DNA from: Paenibacillus lautus NBRC 15380
Lineage (GTDB): Bacteria; Bacillota; Bacilli; Paenibacillales; Paenibacillaceae
DNA: 64,000 nt
Assembly: GCF_004000945.1 (NCBI RefSeq)
Contig: NZ_BIMF01000024.1
Coordinates: forward strand, 1 to 64,000
Reading direction: 5' to 3'
Positions 35,827 through 44,712 of the stretch are shown piece after piece. The notes beneath the pieces were generated by a model. The model made no database searches. It was not told the DNA's origin and saw nothing but the letters and a program-made list of their open reading frames with translations. Made by a program: the position numbers and the translations under genes. The stretch's first letter is position 1. Every line of letters begins with the position of its first letter.

Positions 35827-35861
35827 TATAATAAGATTAATTCTAAATGTAAGTGCTTACA
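35827..35861 (+). promoter_or_regulatory. -10 box and cre-like operator of the foldase/SLH operon
   Basis: A perfect TATAAT at 35827-35832 is followed, just after the expected start point, by TGTAAGTGCTTACA at 35848-35861. The operator is the reverse complement of TGTAAGCACTTACA, so nearly the same element as at 27697. No consensus -35 lies at 17 bases, suggesting an activator-dependent promoter. An operator at +10 to +24 would block elongation when occupied. Confidence 0.65.
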
Positions 35862-35879
35862 AATGGATGGGGGGAGATT

Positions 35880-36932
35880 ATGTTTGGGAAAAGGCCTACA
35901 GCCCGCACGTTCATACTCCTGTTATTTAGCCTTGTTGTGGCAACCGTGATGATCGCCGTTGTCTTGAACATGGAGATGCGAGCTTCAGCGCATGAAGTCG
36001 TTCTCACGATTGACGATGAACCCGTTACGGTTCAGGAGTTCCAATTTTTTTTACGGCAAAATAAAGCATGGACCACCAGCTACTTCAAGCAGAAATACAA
36101 TGCCGATTATAGTGAAGACTTTTGGACTTCTGCTTATGAGGGAGAAACACCGCTTGACTACGCCAGACAAAAAACGGTGCAGGATGTAACACGCATAAAA
36201 ACCGAACAGAGCCTGATGAAGCAGCACGGGATCATTCAGGATGGTTCCTATGCGTCCTTCTTAAGGGATCTGGCAGCGGAGAATGAAACTAGACAAGAGA
36301 AAATTCGGGAAGGGCAGCCGATATATGGTCCTCAGCAGTATGGGGCCGATTCGTTTTACTCCTATACGCTGAGCATGAATTATCAACGATTAATCGATAC
36401 GTTGGTTAAGCAAACAAGGAATTCGCTTGGCGATGAGGAGCTGAAGGCCCTTTATGAAGAGGTTAAACCCGATTATTTTCATCTGGGGTATGCGTTCGTC
36501 TATGAAAAAGTAACAGCCTCAGGCAAGAGGTCCTTTCGTACCCTGAATACCCTTCAGGAGCTTGTGCTCTCTGAGAAGTTAAGTGTTGAGGAAGCTATCG
36601 CACGGTGGAGTCCTTCTACAGGCGTTGAGGTGCAAAAAGACACGCTGGATATAGACACCAAATCCAAAGATGATGACGGAGCACGTTATCTACACGATGT
36701 GCTGATGTCTACTCAGCCGGGTGAGTTTACCGCCATTCAACAAGATGCGGAAGGCTCTATGATGTTCAGGCTTCTCGATACCAGGGATAAAGGCTACGCG
36801 CCGTATGAGCAGGTTAAAGCTTCCCTGGTTCAACTATACATTCAGAAGCAGCTGGAACAGCAGGTAAGTCAGAAGTTACACGATGCAAACATTCGGATCA
36901 ACGAGGAGGTGCTGAGGTCGGTTTCGTTCTGA
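35880..36932 (+). CDS. SurA/PrsA-like foldase without a visible PPIase core
   Basis: 350 aa. One N-terminal membrane segment (FILLLFSLVVATVMIAVVLN) anchors the protein outside the cell. The segment VVLTIDDEPVTVQEFQFFLR is the N-terminal chaperone motif of SurA/PrsA proteins. The usual parvulin core with its histidines is not recognisable in the middle part, so this is probably a chaperone only. It is the first gene of a two-gene unit with the 1443-aa surface protein, 33 bases away, suggesting a dedicated folding helper. GGGGGGAG precedes ATG 35880. Confidence 0.7.
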   Translation: MFGKRPTARTFILLLFSLVVATVMIAVVLNMEMRASAHEVVLTIDDEPVTVQEFQFFLRQNKAWTTSYFKQKYNADYSEDFWTSAYEGETPLDYARQKTVQDVTRIKTEQSLMKQHGIIQDGSYASFLRDLAAENETRQEKIREGQPIYGPQQYGADSFYSYTLSMNYQRLIDTLVKQTRNSLGDEELKALYEEVKPDYFHLGYAFVYEKVTASGKRSFRTLNTLQELVLSEKLSVEEAIARWSPSTGVEVQKDTLDIDTKSKDDDGARYLHDVLMSTQPGEFTAIQQDAEGSMMFRLLDTRDKGYAPYEQVKASLVQLYIQKQLEQQVSQKLHDANIRINEEVLRSVSF

Positions 36933-36965
36933 TGACCCAAAGAATGTATCAGGAGGGATGATGTA

Positions 36966-39900
36966 ATGAATCGCGGGAAAAGAAACAGCAAGCGAAGGTT
37001 GCTTACCGTTTGTCTCAGCATGATATTGACGGTTTCCTTGGGAGTTCCGGATCTGCCCGGGAATTGGGTAAGCGCAGCTGAATCCATGGAGGCAGCGGCG
37101 TCTGTTCAGGCTGCGACGGGAACGGTCTACTATGTCAGCGCGGACGGCGATGATGCCAATGATGGAAAGTCAGAGAGTCAGTCTTGGAGAACGCTCGAGA
37201 AAGTGAACAGCATGAACTATGGACCCGGTGATCGTATTTTATTTAAAGCCGGGGATGTGTGGAATGGATCACTCAAGCTTCGGGGAATATCCGGTACGGA
37301 GGATGCGCCGATCGTGTTCAGCAGTTATGGCGATATTGTGGGGCATGGCCGGCCGGTTATTAACGGGAACGGCACAACGACCACGGAGAGATCGGCAATT
37401 ATAGAGAACTACAGAGGCGTTTCGGATAAGACGATGTCGGCCACCATCGATGTAGTGGATGGCAGCTATCTGGAGTTTTCCAATTTTGAGCTGACCAACT
37501 ATCATCCGGATATCATCTCGCAACGAGCGGGTATCAATATCCGCACAGCCTCTACCTCGGTATCGGAATGGGAAGCGAATCCTCACATGGGGATTGTCGT
37601 CAAGAATAATTATATTCATGATGTGAACGGCAATCCAAAGGGCTGGAAAATCGGAAGCGGCGGGATCCTGATTCTCGGTAATATTACGGATGTTCTCGTT
37701 GAGGGCAATATCGTGAAGCGGGTGGATATTGAAGGGATACGTAACGCCGGACTTTATAAAGAAGGCGATATTAAAGCCAATTTTCCGCGAGTCTTCAAAG
37801 ATATTATTTTCAGAAACAATTATGTAGAAGAAGTTCAGGGCGATGGCTTTGTGATGAGCAACGTCGGCGAGAATGGCCGAATGGAATATAACACCGTAGT
37901 CAAACACTCAGCTAAAGACGTGGGGAATGTCAACTACGCGGGACTTTGGGTCATCGCTGTCAAGGATATGGTCATGCAGTATAACGAAGTGTACGGCGGG
38001 GTGTACGGGTATAACGACGGCCAAGCCTTTGACGTGGACATGTTCTCGGAAGGAGCGCTGTACCAATACAACTACAGTCACAGCAATCGCGGGGGCTTTA
38101 TGCTCTTTATGGACGGTTCAACGAATTCCGTGGCCCGGTACAATATCAGCGTGAATGACGGAGACGGAAGATATCTGCTGCATTATTTACCGACACAGGC
38201 ACAGTATGCACCTCTGATTCATAACAATACGTTTTTTACAGACGAGAATATCTCCACCAAAATCTTTAACACTTCGGGCAAGTATGCCCGGCTCTATAAC
38301 AACATCTTCTATTCCAAGGCAGATACGCCTATGGGTGCCACCTCCTTCTCCGGCGGGGAGATCAAGAACAATATTTTCTATCCGGGAACGGGGATTAAGG
38401 GTGCCGTATTCCCGGGTGCAGTCGTAGAGGACAATATCTTTAAAAGCCCGAAGCTCGCCAGACCGGGTGAAGAACCGAAAGATATCATTCAGGCAGATGC
38501 GAGCCTCTTCGATGCCGAGAAGCTGAATGGTTATAAGCTGTTATCGGATTCGCCTGCCATTAATGCAGGACTGGATGTGAGCGCACACACCCCTTCGGTA
38601 TGGGGCAAGGCAGATAAAGACTTTTACGATAATCCCCTGACTGACGGTAAAGCGGATATCGGGGCGCATGAATATTCGGGTGATGCACCAGCTCATCAGG
38701 TACCTGAAGTACTGCCCATGGCGATGAAACTGAATCAGGACAAGCTGGACTTGTATGCCCAGCAGGCGGGCCAAACGTTAGCAGTTGAATTCACACCCCA
38801 GGACGCATGGTTCAAGGGGATAAAGTGGTCCAGCAGCAATCCGCGAGTCGCGGCAGTAGATGCGAAGGGTTTCATCACTCCGCTGAGCCCGGGGAAAGCG
38901 AGCATCAGGGCCGAAAGCACGTTCAATGCTGCCATTTATGCGGAGACGCAGGTTACGGTTCATCCCCCATCCGTGCTGAAGTCGTATCAAGTCGGGGCAG
39001 ATCAAGCGGAGATATCGGAGTCTCATCCATCCGTGCAGCTCCGAGTCGACGGCGTGACAGAGGAAGGCATTACTCTGAAACATGCACCTTATTACAAAGT
39101 TCAATACAGGACGGACCAGGATCGGGTCACCGTGGATCAGGAAACCGGAATTCTAACGGTAAATGGTGATGTCTCCGGTATGGACAAGATTGAAGTCACG
39201 GCTGATGTCGAAGAATACAGCGACATTCAGTATTCACAGAGCTTTGAAGCGGGCTGGGGAGACTTCGTGTCGGAGACCGGAACGCCAATTGAGACAGGGG
39301 TCATCTCTGATCAAGTGGCGTATCAAGGAGAACGAAGCGCCTTATTTGTAAAAGGGAATGGCAGCAATGCGATACAGAAGCTGTTCGGATCACCGCAGCA
39401 AGGCATTGTAACCATGATGTTGTATGACGACGGCTCCAAATCGGGGAATACCCGAGTTGTTGCCCATGTCGGAAACGCAAGAAGCCAGCTGCTCGCCGGT
39501 ATGGGCGTGCTGGATGATGGGAACCCGAACTATGGTTCCCAGGACTATTATTCCGTGAGGGCAAGCGGTGTTTCAACGGCTTGGGAAAAAACGAGCATTA
39601 AGCGTAGTAAAGGCTGGCATGAACTGAAATGGGACTATACCTCGGGAACCGAATTAAACATGTACATCGATGGTCATCTGGTGAAAACGACAAACGTGAT
39701 CACCCATTTCGACCGGATTGTGCTTGGCTTCCTGTGGGACAGCGCGAACGGCCGTACCTTTGCCTTTGACAATATCAAGTATGCTTCGACGGATGGCAAG
39801 GTGACGAAACCGGCTGAGAAACTCACGCTGTCCGTACATCAGACAGTGGATAGAGCTGCCTTGAACCAGGCGATTACCGTCGCCCAAAGCGTTTATGATC

Positions 39901-41297
39901 CTGCCGTTGAAGGAACTGCACCGGGGCAATATCCAGCAGGTTCGAAACTCCAGTTATTCGATGCCATCGAAGCTGCCAAGGCAGTGCTGAACCAAGCAAA
40001 TCCGAAGCAGGCGGAAATCGACGCAGCGGTCACTGCACTTCAAGCGGCTGTGGCAGCATTCCAGTCCTTGGTGATCGTGGACCCGGGAGCTCCGGTGGAT
40101 AAGAGTCGTTTAAACGAAGCGATTACCGTGGCCAAATCGGTGTATGCCGAGGCTGTGGAGGGAGTAGAGCCCGGACAATATCCGCCGGAGGCCATGCTGC
40201 GGTTCCATCACGCGATTCAAGCAGCAGAAGACGTGATGACAGATGAGGATGTATCGCAAGCGGACGTCCAGGCTGCCATCCGTGCCATATATGCGGCCCT
40301 TGCGGAGTTTAAAGGGAGCATGATTCCAGGAAGTAAAGTCCCTTCTTGGTCAGGAGGCATACTCACAGCGGAAAATGTCTCTGCCACCAGTGTTCATCTT
40401 CATTGGTCAGGTGAGGTTCAGGCAGATCAAGTTGAAGGCTATAAAATATCTCGGAATGGGGCTGAATTAGCCACGGTAACCGGGTCAGTGTACCGTTATC
40501 ATGTCACAGGACTAAGTCCTGACAGCATATACAGCTTCAAGGTTGAAGCAGGCAGTAATGGTGAGTGGAGCCACGACGGGCCAAGTATTACCATCAGAAC
40601 AGCCGCAATCGTAACGGAGCCTGGCGGCGGTTCATCGGATGGAGGGACATCGTCGACCACCCCATCTCCAACCGTTCCGAAGACCGAGAATCCGGAGGAG
40701 TCCAGGGAAGCCGAAGAAGATGACAAGGAAGTAGCTGAGAAGCCGAACCCTCCGAAGCTGGAGGTGCATCTTCAGGATATTCGTAAACACTGGGCTTCAA
40801 AGGCTATTGAGAAGGCTGTGGAGCTTGGTTGGGTACAGGGATATAAAGATTATACCTTCCGTCCAAACGCCAAGATTACACGTGCCGAGTTTGCAGTGTT
40901 GTTAGGAAGGGCGATGGGATTGGACCAGGGCCAGCAGGGGACAATGAGCTTCGAAGATGCGGACGGGATTCCTGTTTGGGCTAAAGCATTTGTTACAGGG
41001 ATTGTTAAAGCCGGAATCATGAATGGCTATGAAGATCGGACCTTCCGGCCGGCACAAGAACTGACACGTCTGGAGATGACGGTCATGATCGCCAGAGCAA
41101 AGAAACTTCCATTAGACCCTCAAGGTAAGGTCTCCTTTGTCGATGCAGACCAAATCCCTGCATGGGCTCAGCCTTACGTGGCAGCAGCTGTTGAGGCGAA
41201 ACTGGTTCAAGGCAGAGGCCAGGGGGTGTTCGCTCCACAGGCTCATGCTACCCGCGCTGAATCTGTCAGTTTAATTGTTGCAATCCTCGGCGAGTAA
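36966..41297 (+). CDS. Secreted beta-helix, Big2, FIVAR, Fn3, SLH surface protein; candidate polysaccharide lyase
   Basis: 1443 aa. Signal peptide about 1-38. Residues about 50-570: right-handed parallel beta-helix, opening TVYYVSADGDDANDGKSESQ and with repeated asparagine-rich turns (VVKNNYIHDVNGNP, IIFRNNYVEEVQGDG, LIHNNTFF). About 583-665: Big2 Ig-like domain (IKWSSSNPRVAAVDAKGFIT). About 753-940: LamG-like beta-sandwich. About 960-1035 and 1044-1120: two FIVAR modules. About 1130-1213: fibronectin type III. A Ser/Thr/Pro linker, then three SLH modules (1270-1443) that bind pyruvylated cell-wall polymer. The beta-helix resembles polysaccharide lyase folds; as the only lyase candidate in a locus with GH88, it probably makes the unsaturated oligosaccharides. 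The exact family is unknown. Confidence 0.85.
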   Translation: MNRGKRNSKRRLLTVCLSMILTVSLGVPDLPGNWVSAAESMEAAASVQAATGTVYYVSADGDDANDGKSESQSWRTLEKVNSMNYGPGDRILFKAGDVWNGSLKLRGISGTEDAPIVFSSYGDIVGHGRPVINGNGTTTTERSAIIENYRGVSDKTMSATIDVVDGSYLEFSNFELTNYHPDIISQRAGINIRTASTSVSEWEANPHMGIVVKNNYIHDVNGNPKGWKIGSGGILILGNITDVLVEGNIVKRVDIEGIRNAGLYKEGDIKANFPRVFKDIIFRNNYVEEVQGDGFVMSNVGENGRMEYNTVVKHSAKDVGNVNYAGLWVIAVKDMVMQYNEVYGGVYGYNDGQAFDVDMFSEGALYQYNYSHSNRGGFMLFMDGSTNSVARYNISVNDGDGRYLLHYLPTQAQYAPLIHNNTFFTDENISTKIFNTSGKYARLYNNIFYSKADTPMGATSFSGGEIKNNIFYPGTGIKGAVFPGAVVEDNIFKSPKLARPGEEPKDIIQADASLFDAEKLNGYKLLSDSPAINAGLDVSAHTPSVWGKADKDFYDNPLTDGKADIGAHEYSGDAPAHQVPEVLPMAMKLNQDKLDLYAQQAGQTLAVEFTPQDAWFKGIKWSSSNPRVAAVDAKGFITPLSPGKASIRAESTFNAAIYAETQVTVHPPSVLKSYQVGADQAEISESHPSVQLRVDGVTEEGITLKHAPYYKVQYRTDQDRVTVDQETGILTVNGDVSGMDKIEVTADVEEYSDIQYSQSFEAGWGDFVSETGTPIETGVISDQVAYQGERSALFVKGNGSNAIQKLFGSPQQGIVTMMLYDDGSKSGNTRVVAHVGNARSQLLAGMGVLDDGNPNYGSQDYYSVRASGVSTAWEKTSIKRSKGWHELKWDYTSGTELNMYIDGHLVKTTNVITHFDRIVLGFLWDSANGRTFAFDNIKYASTDGKVTKPAEKLTLSVHQTVDRAALNQAITVAQSVYDPAVEGTAPGQYPAGSKLQLFDAIEAAKAVLNQANPKQAEIDAAVTALQAAVAAFQSLVIVDPGAPVDKSRLNEAITVAKSVYAEAVEGVEPGQYPPEAMLRFHHAIQAAEDVMTDEDVSQADVQAAIRAIYAALAEFKGSMIPGSKVPSWSGGILTAENVSATSVHLHWSGEVQADQVEGYKISRNGAELATVTGSVYRYHVTGLSPDSIYSFKVEAGSNGEWSHDGPSITIRTAAIVTEPGGGSSDGGTSSTTPSPTVPKTENPEESREAEEDDKEVAEKPNPPKLEVHLQDIRKHWASKAIEKAVELGWVQGYKDYTFRPNAKITRAEFAVLLGRAMGLDQGQQGTMSFEDADGIPVWAKAFVTGIVKAGIMNGYEDRTFRPAQELTRLEMTVMIARAKKLPLDPQGKVSFVDADQIPAWAQPYVAAAVEAKLVQGRGQGVFAPQAHATRAESVSLIVAILGE

Positions 41298-41318
41298 GCC
41301 AGAGCCGAGCGTACATGC

Positions 41319-41375
41319 AAAGAGCAAGAGAGTACGGTTTCCTGTTAGGACCGTACTCTCTTGCTCTTTTTCTTT
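41319..41375. terminator. Strong, nearly symmetric terminator after the SLH protein gene
   Basis: A 20-base perfect stem (AAAGAGCAAGAGAGTACGGT and its complement) with an 11-base loop, followed by T-rich sequence. It may also stop transcription of the converging malic-enzyme operon from the other side. Confidence 0.93.
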
Positions 41376-41426
41376 AAGTACTCATACCCTTACGGTTCAA
41401 GTAGGGTTGCTCTGATATCTTAGGGA

Positions 41427-41675
41427 TCAATCCTCCTTCAGCTGCAGCTGTAGACGGTGCTTGGCGAATACTTCCCGCATGGCGGCTTTCGCTTCCCATT
41501 GGTCCGGACCGTAAACGTAGAGAAGGTACGTTTGGTTGCGGTACAGTGTCATGCTTAGTCCCAGTATGCTTTTTGCGTCGATTTATTGATCCGGCCCAAG
41601 GACGAGTACGATGCTTGATGAGAAATCATTCGACCTCATATTGATGTCCACGATGGCTCGTATGCTGCTTCCCAT
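41427..41675 (-). pseudogene. HPr-like protein gene interrupted by an in-frame TAA
   Basis: Reading ATG 41675 leftwards gives 30 codons (MGSSIRAIVDINMRSND, then FSSSIVLVLGPDQ), a TAA at 41583-41585, then 51 codons in the same frame: IDAKSILGLSMTLYRNQ, TYLLYVYGPDQWEAK, AAMREVFAKHRL and LQLQLKED, stop TGA at 41427-41429. The part after the stop has the HPr hallmark (VNLKSIMGVMSL in HPr) and the C-terminal helix. GGGGAGG lies eight bases before the ATG and the frame is otherwise open, so this is a real gene with one nonsense codon. The N-terminus begins after the place of the phospho-His15 loop, so even an intact protein would lack it. It lies 35 bases after malic enzyme in the same operon. A sequencing error cannot be excluded. 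Confidence 0.7.
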
Positions 41676-41710
41676 TTATGAATCCTCCCCGTTTCATGGA
41701 ATCGTACTCG

Positions 41711-43132
41711 TTAACGGTATTCCCTTGGGATTCGGCGCGCGACCCCGGTTCGGATGGCTGCCTGGATGACAAGGTCCCGGATGCCGCTGACGACTTGCTG
41801 GTTGAATACGCTCGGAATGATGTAATGCCGGCTCCGTTCCTTGTCCGTCACCGCCGAAGCAATAGCTTCGGCCGCGGCGAGCTTCATCTCCTCGTTGATA
41901 GTGGAGGCTCTGCAGTCCAGGGCGCCGCGGAAAATCCCCGGAAAGCATAACACGTTGTTGATCTGGTTCGGATAATCCGATCTTCCCGTTGCAATGACGC
42001 CCGCGATATCCTCGGCCTCCTCCGGCAGAATCTCCGGGATCGGATTGGCCATCGCGAAGACGATTGGACGCTCTGCCATCGCTTGGACATCCGCCCTCGT
42101 CAGGATTCCGCCGGCAGACAAGCCGATAAACACGTCGGCGCCTTGGATGACGTCTTGGAGTGATCCGGAACGCCGTTCGGTGTTGGTATGGCTGGCGTAC
42201 CACTGCCACATGGCATGGTCATACGTCTGATCAGCGGTCAGCGCGCCGAGGCGATCGACGCCGATGATATTCTTCACGCCCGCTGACATAAGTATTTTGC
42301 TGCAGGCAATGCCGGCGGCGCCAATGCCGCAGACGACAACCTTCAGATTATCCACGGATTTACCGACGACCTTCAGCGCATTGATCAAGGCTGCATACAG
42401 GACGACGGCCGTTCCGTGCTGGTCGTCATGGAACACCGGGATGTCCAATTCCTCGCGGAGGCGCTGCTCAATCTCAAAGCATCGCGGCGAGGAGATATCC
42501 TCCAGATTGATACCGCCAAACGCGGGAGCGATCGCTTTGATCGCCGTAATGATGCCCTCGGTATCCTGCGTATCCAGGCAGATCGGGAAGGAGTCCACGT
42601 CTGCCAGCTGCTTGAAGAGCATCGACTTGCCTTCCATCACCGGCATGGCCGCATAGGGGCCGATATTGCCAAGCCCCAGTACGGCGCTGCCGTCGGAGAT
42701 TACGGCCACGGTGTTGCGCTTTACGGTTAGCGTAAAGGCCTTGCGGGGCTCTTCGTGAATGGCCATGCACACGCGCGCGACATCCGGGGTGTACACGCGG
42801 GAGAGGTCGGCGCGGTTCTGGATCGGCGCTTTCAGCTTGGTCTCGATCTTTCCTCCCAAGTGCAGCAGGAAGGTGCGATCAGATAGATGCAGCAGCTGAA
42901 CGCCGGACATGCTGCGAATGCGCTCGGCAATAATGTCGATGTCGACGGTGTCGATCACGGTGATGGTAACGTCTCGAATCGTGGCATGCTTGCTCGTCTG
43001 AATGACGTCAATGGCGACGATATCGCCGCCTGCCTCGAAGATGGCGGCCGCGACTTGGCCGAAGTTGGCTTCTTCCATATGCATTTCGATTCTTGCGATG
43101 ACACTTTTGCCGCCTAATTTGCTGGTATTCAT
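41711..43132 (-). CDS. NAD(P)-dependent malic enzyme with N-terminal ACT domain
   Basis: 473 aa. Oxidative decarboxylation of malate to pyruvate. Residues about 1-85 form an ACT-like regulatory domain (IARIEMHMEEANFGQVAAAI). The malic-enzyme domain follows: SRVYTPDVARVC, the catalytic Lys-containing TVKRNTVAVISDGSAVLGLG, metal-binding HDDQHGTAVV, nucleotide-binding VVCGIGAAGIACSKIL, and FAMANPIPEILPEEA. AAGGAGG precedes ATG 43132. It follows tctA by 35 bases, so imported dicarboxylate is probably fed straight to this enzyme. Confidence 0.95.
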   Translation of the reverse strand: MNTSKLGGKSVIARIEMHMEEANFGQVAAAIFEAGGDIVAIDVIQTSKHATIRDVTITVIDTVDIDIIAERIRSMSGVQLLHLSDRTFLLHLGGKIETKLKAPIQNRADLSRVYTPDVARVCMAIHEEPRKAFTLTVKRNTVAVISDGSAVLGLGNIGPYAAMPVMEGKSMLFKQLADVDSFPICLDTQDTEGIITAIKAIAPAFGGINLEDISSPRCFEIEQRLREELDIPVFHDDQHGTAVVLYAALINALKVVGKSVDNLKVVVCGIGAAGIACSKILMSAGVKNIIGVDRLGALTADQTYDHAMWQWYASHTNTERRSGSLQDVIQGADVFIGLSAGGILTRADVQAMAERPIVFAMANPIPEILPEEAEDIAGVIATGRSDYPNQINNVLCFPGIFRGALDCRASTINEEMKLAAAEAIASAVTDKERSRHYIIPSVFNQQVVSGIRDLVIQAAIRTGVARRIPREYR

Positions 43133-43167
43133 GACTGCCTCCTTGGCCTACGATATACGTATGATGG

Positions 43168-44694
43168 TTAGCCTTCTTCGTTCACGACAACTTCCTTGCC
43201 TCTTCGCTTGAGCAGAATCGGAACGATAATCCAGAGCAGGGCGATGATGAGGAATGCCAGGGACATCGGCTTCTGCAGGAAGATCATAAAGTCGCCGTTG
43301 GATGTGGTCAGCGCCCGGCGCATATTGTTCTCGATCATGGGACCCAGCACGAGTCCGAGTACCAGCGGCGCGAGCGGAAAGTCATTGCGGGCCAGCAGGA
43401 AGCCGGCAATGCCGCAGATGAGCAGGAGGACCAGGTCGAAGATCTGTGCTTGAACGGCGTAAACGCCGAAGATGGAGATGGCAATGATGATCGGAATGAG
43501 ATATTTGGCCGGGGTCTGGATGACCTTGGCGAAAACCTTGACCAGCGGCATGTTCAGCACGAGCAGAAGCAGGTTGCCGATGAGCATGCTGGCGATCAGT
43601 CCCCATGCAACTTGTGGGTGCTCCTCGAACAGCAGCGGGCCTGGCTGGATGTTGTACATGATGAGCGCCCCCATCAGGATGGCAGTTGTCCCGGAACCGG
43701 GAATGCCCAGCGTCAGCAGCGGGATCATGGCGCCTCCGGAAGCCGCGTTGTTGGCGGATTCCGGGGCAGCAACGCCAGCGATGTTGCCTTTGCCGAAGGA
43801 TTCCGGATGCTTGCTGACCTTTTTCTCAACGATATAACTGAAAAAGGAAGCAAGCGTTGCGCCGGCGCCCGGCAGAATACCGATAAAGAAGCCGAGGATC
43901 GAGCCTCGGGCAATCGGTCCCGCGCTATCCTTCAGGTCTTGGCGTGTCGGCAGGATGCGGCCGATCTTGGAAGTTGGACCTGCTGCGTAGTCTTTCTCCA
44001 GGATGGATTTAAACACTTCGCCAAGGGCAAATAAACCGACGGCAATCGTTAGAAATTCCAGTCCGGAGTACAGGATGGGGATATCAAAGGTGAACCGGGC
44101 GACGCCGGATACGGTATCCATGCCGATGGTAGCAAGCAGCAGACCGAATACGGTCATAATGAGTGCCTTCGTGATCGATTTGCCTGCAAGCCCACTTACT
44201 GCACAGAGTCCCAGCAGCATGAGCGAGAAATAATCGGCTGGCCCGAATTTAATGGCTACATTGGATAGAGGCTCCGCCAGTGCGATCAATGCCACAAGCG
44301 CGAAGAGCCCGGCTGCGAACGAGCCGATCGCAGCGATGGACAAGGCAGGGCCTGCCCTGCCTTGCTTCGCCATCTGGTAGCCGTCCAGCGTCGTAACGAC
44401 AGACGAGGACTCTCCCGGCGTGTTCAGCAGAATCGAAGTTGTAGATCCGCCATACATAGCTCCGTAATAGACGCCTGCCAGCAGAATAATCGAGCTGGTT
44501 GCAGCCGCTTCCGCCGGCAAGCCGCTAGTCATGGAGGCGGTGACAGGGATCAAAAGCGCGACGCCGCTCATCGGACCGATGCCGGGAAGGACCCCGACCG
44601 AAGTGCCGATCAGCACGCCTAAAAAGGCGAAGAGCAGATTATGCCACTGCAAGGCGGTCATAAAGCCATCCGCCAAATAATCCAGAACGTTCAT
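43168..44694 (-). CDS. tctA: Tripartite tricarboxylate transporter, large membrane subunit TctA
   Basis: 508 aa with about 12 membrane segments. Seen: the family motif GTSVGVLPGIGPMSGVALLI near residue 31, YGGSTTSILLNTPGES near residue 81, and the repeated PGIPGSGTTAI-like segment (LGIPGSGTTAILMGALIMYN). It is the translocation channel of a binding-protein-dependent secondary transporter. tctB and tctC lie upstream in the same direction. Substrates of the family are citrate, other tricarboxylates or dicarboxylates; malic enzyme next door points to malate or a relative. Confidence 0.94.
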   Translation of the reverse strand: MNVLDYLADGFMTALQWHNLLFAFLGVLIGTSVGVLPGIGPMSGVALLIPVTASMTSGLPAEAAATSSIILLAGVYYGAMYGGSTTSILLNTPGESSSVVTTLDGYQMAKQGRAGPALSIAAIGSFAAGLFALVALIALAEPLSNVAIKFGPADYFSLMLLGLCAVSGLAGKSITKALIMTVFGLLLATIGMDTVSGVARFTFDIPILYSGLEFLTIAVGLFALGEVFKSILEKDYAAGPTSKIGRILPTRQDLKDSAGPIARGSILGFFIGILPGAGATLASFFSYIVEKKVSKHPESFGKGNIAGVAAPESANNAASGGAMIPLLTLGIPGSGTTAILMGALIMYNIQPGPLLFEEHPQVAWGLIASMLIGNLLLLVLNMPLVKVFAKVIQTPAKYLIPIIIAISIFGVYAVQAQIFDLVLLLICGIAGFLLARNDFPLAPLVLGLVLGPMIENNMRRALTTSNGDFMIFLQKPMSLAFLIIALLWIIVPILLKRRGKEVVVNEEG

Positions 44695-44712
44695 TGTAGA
44701 TTCCTCCCATGC

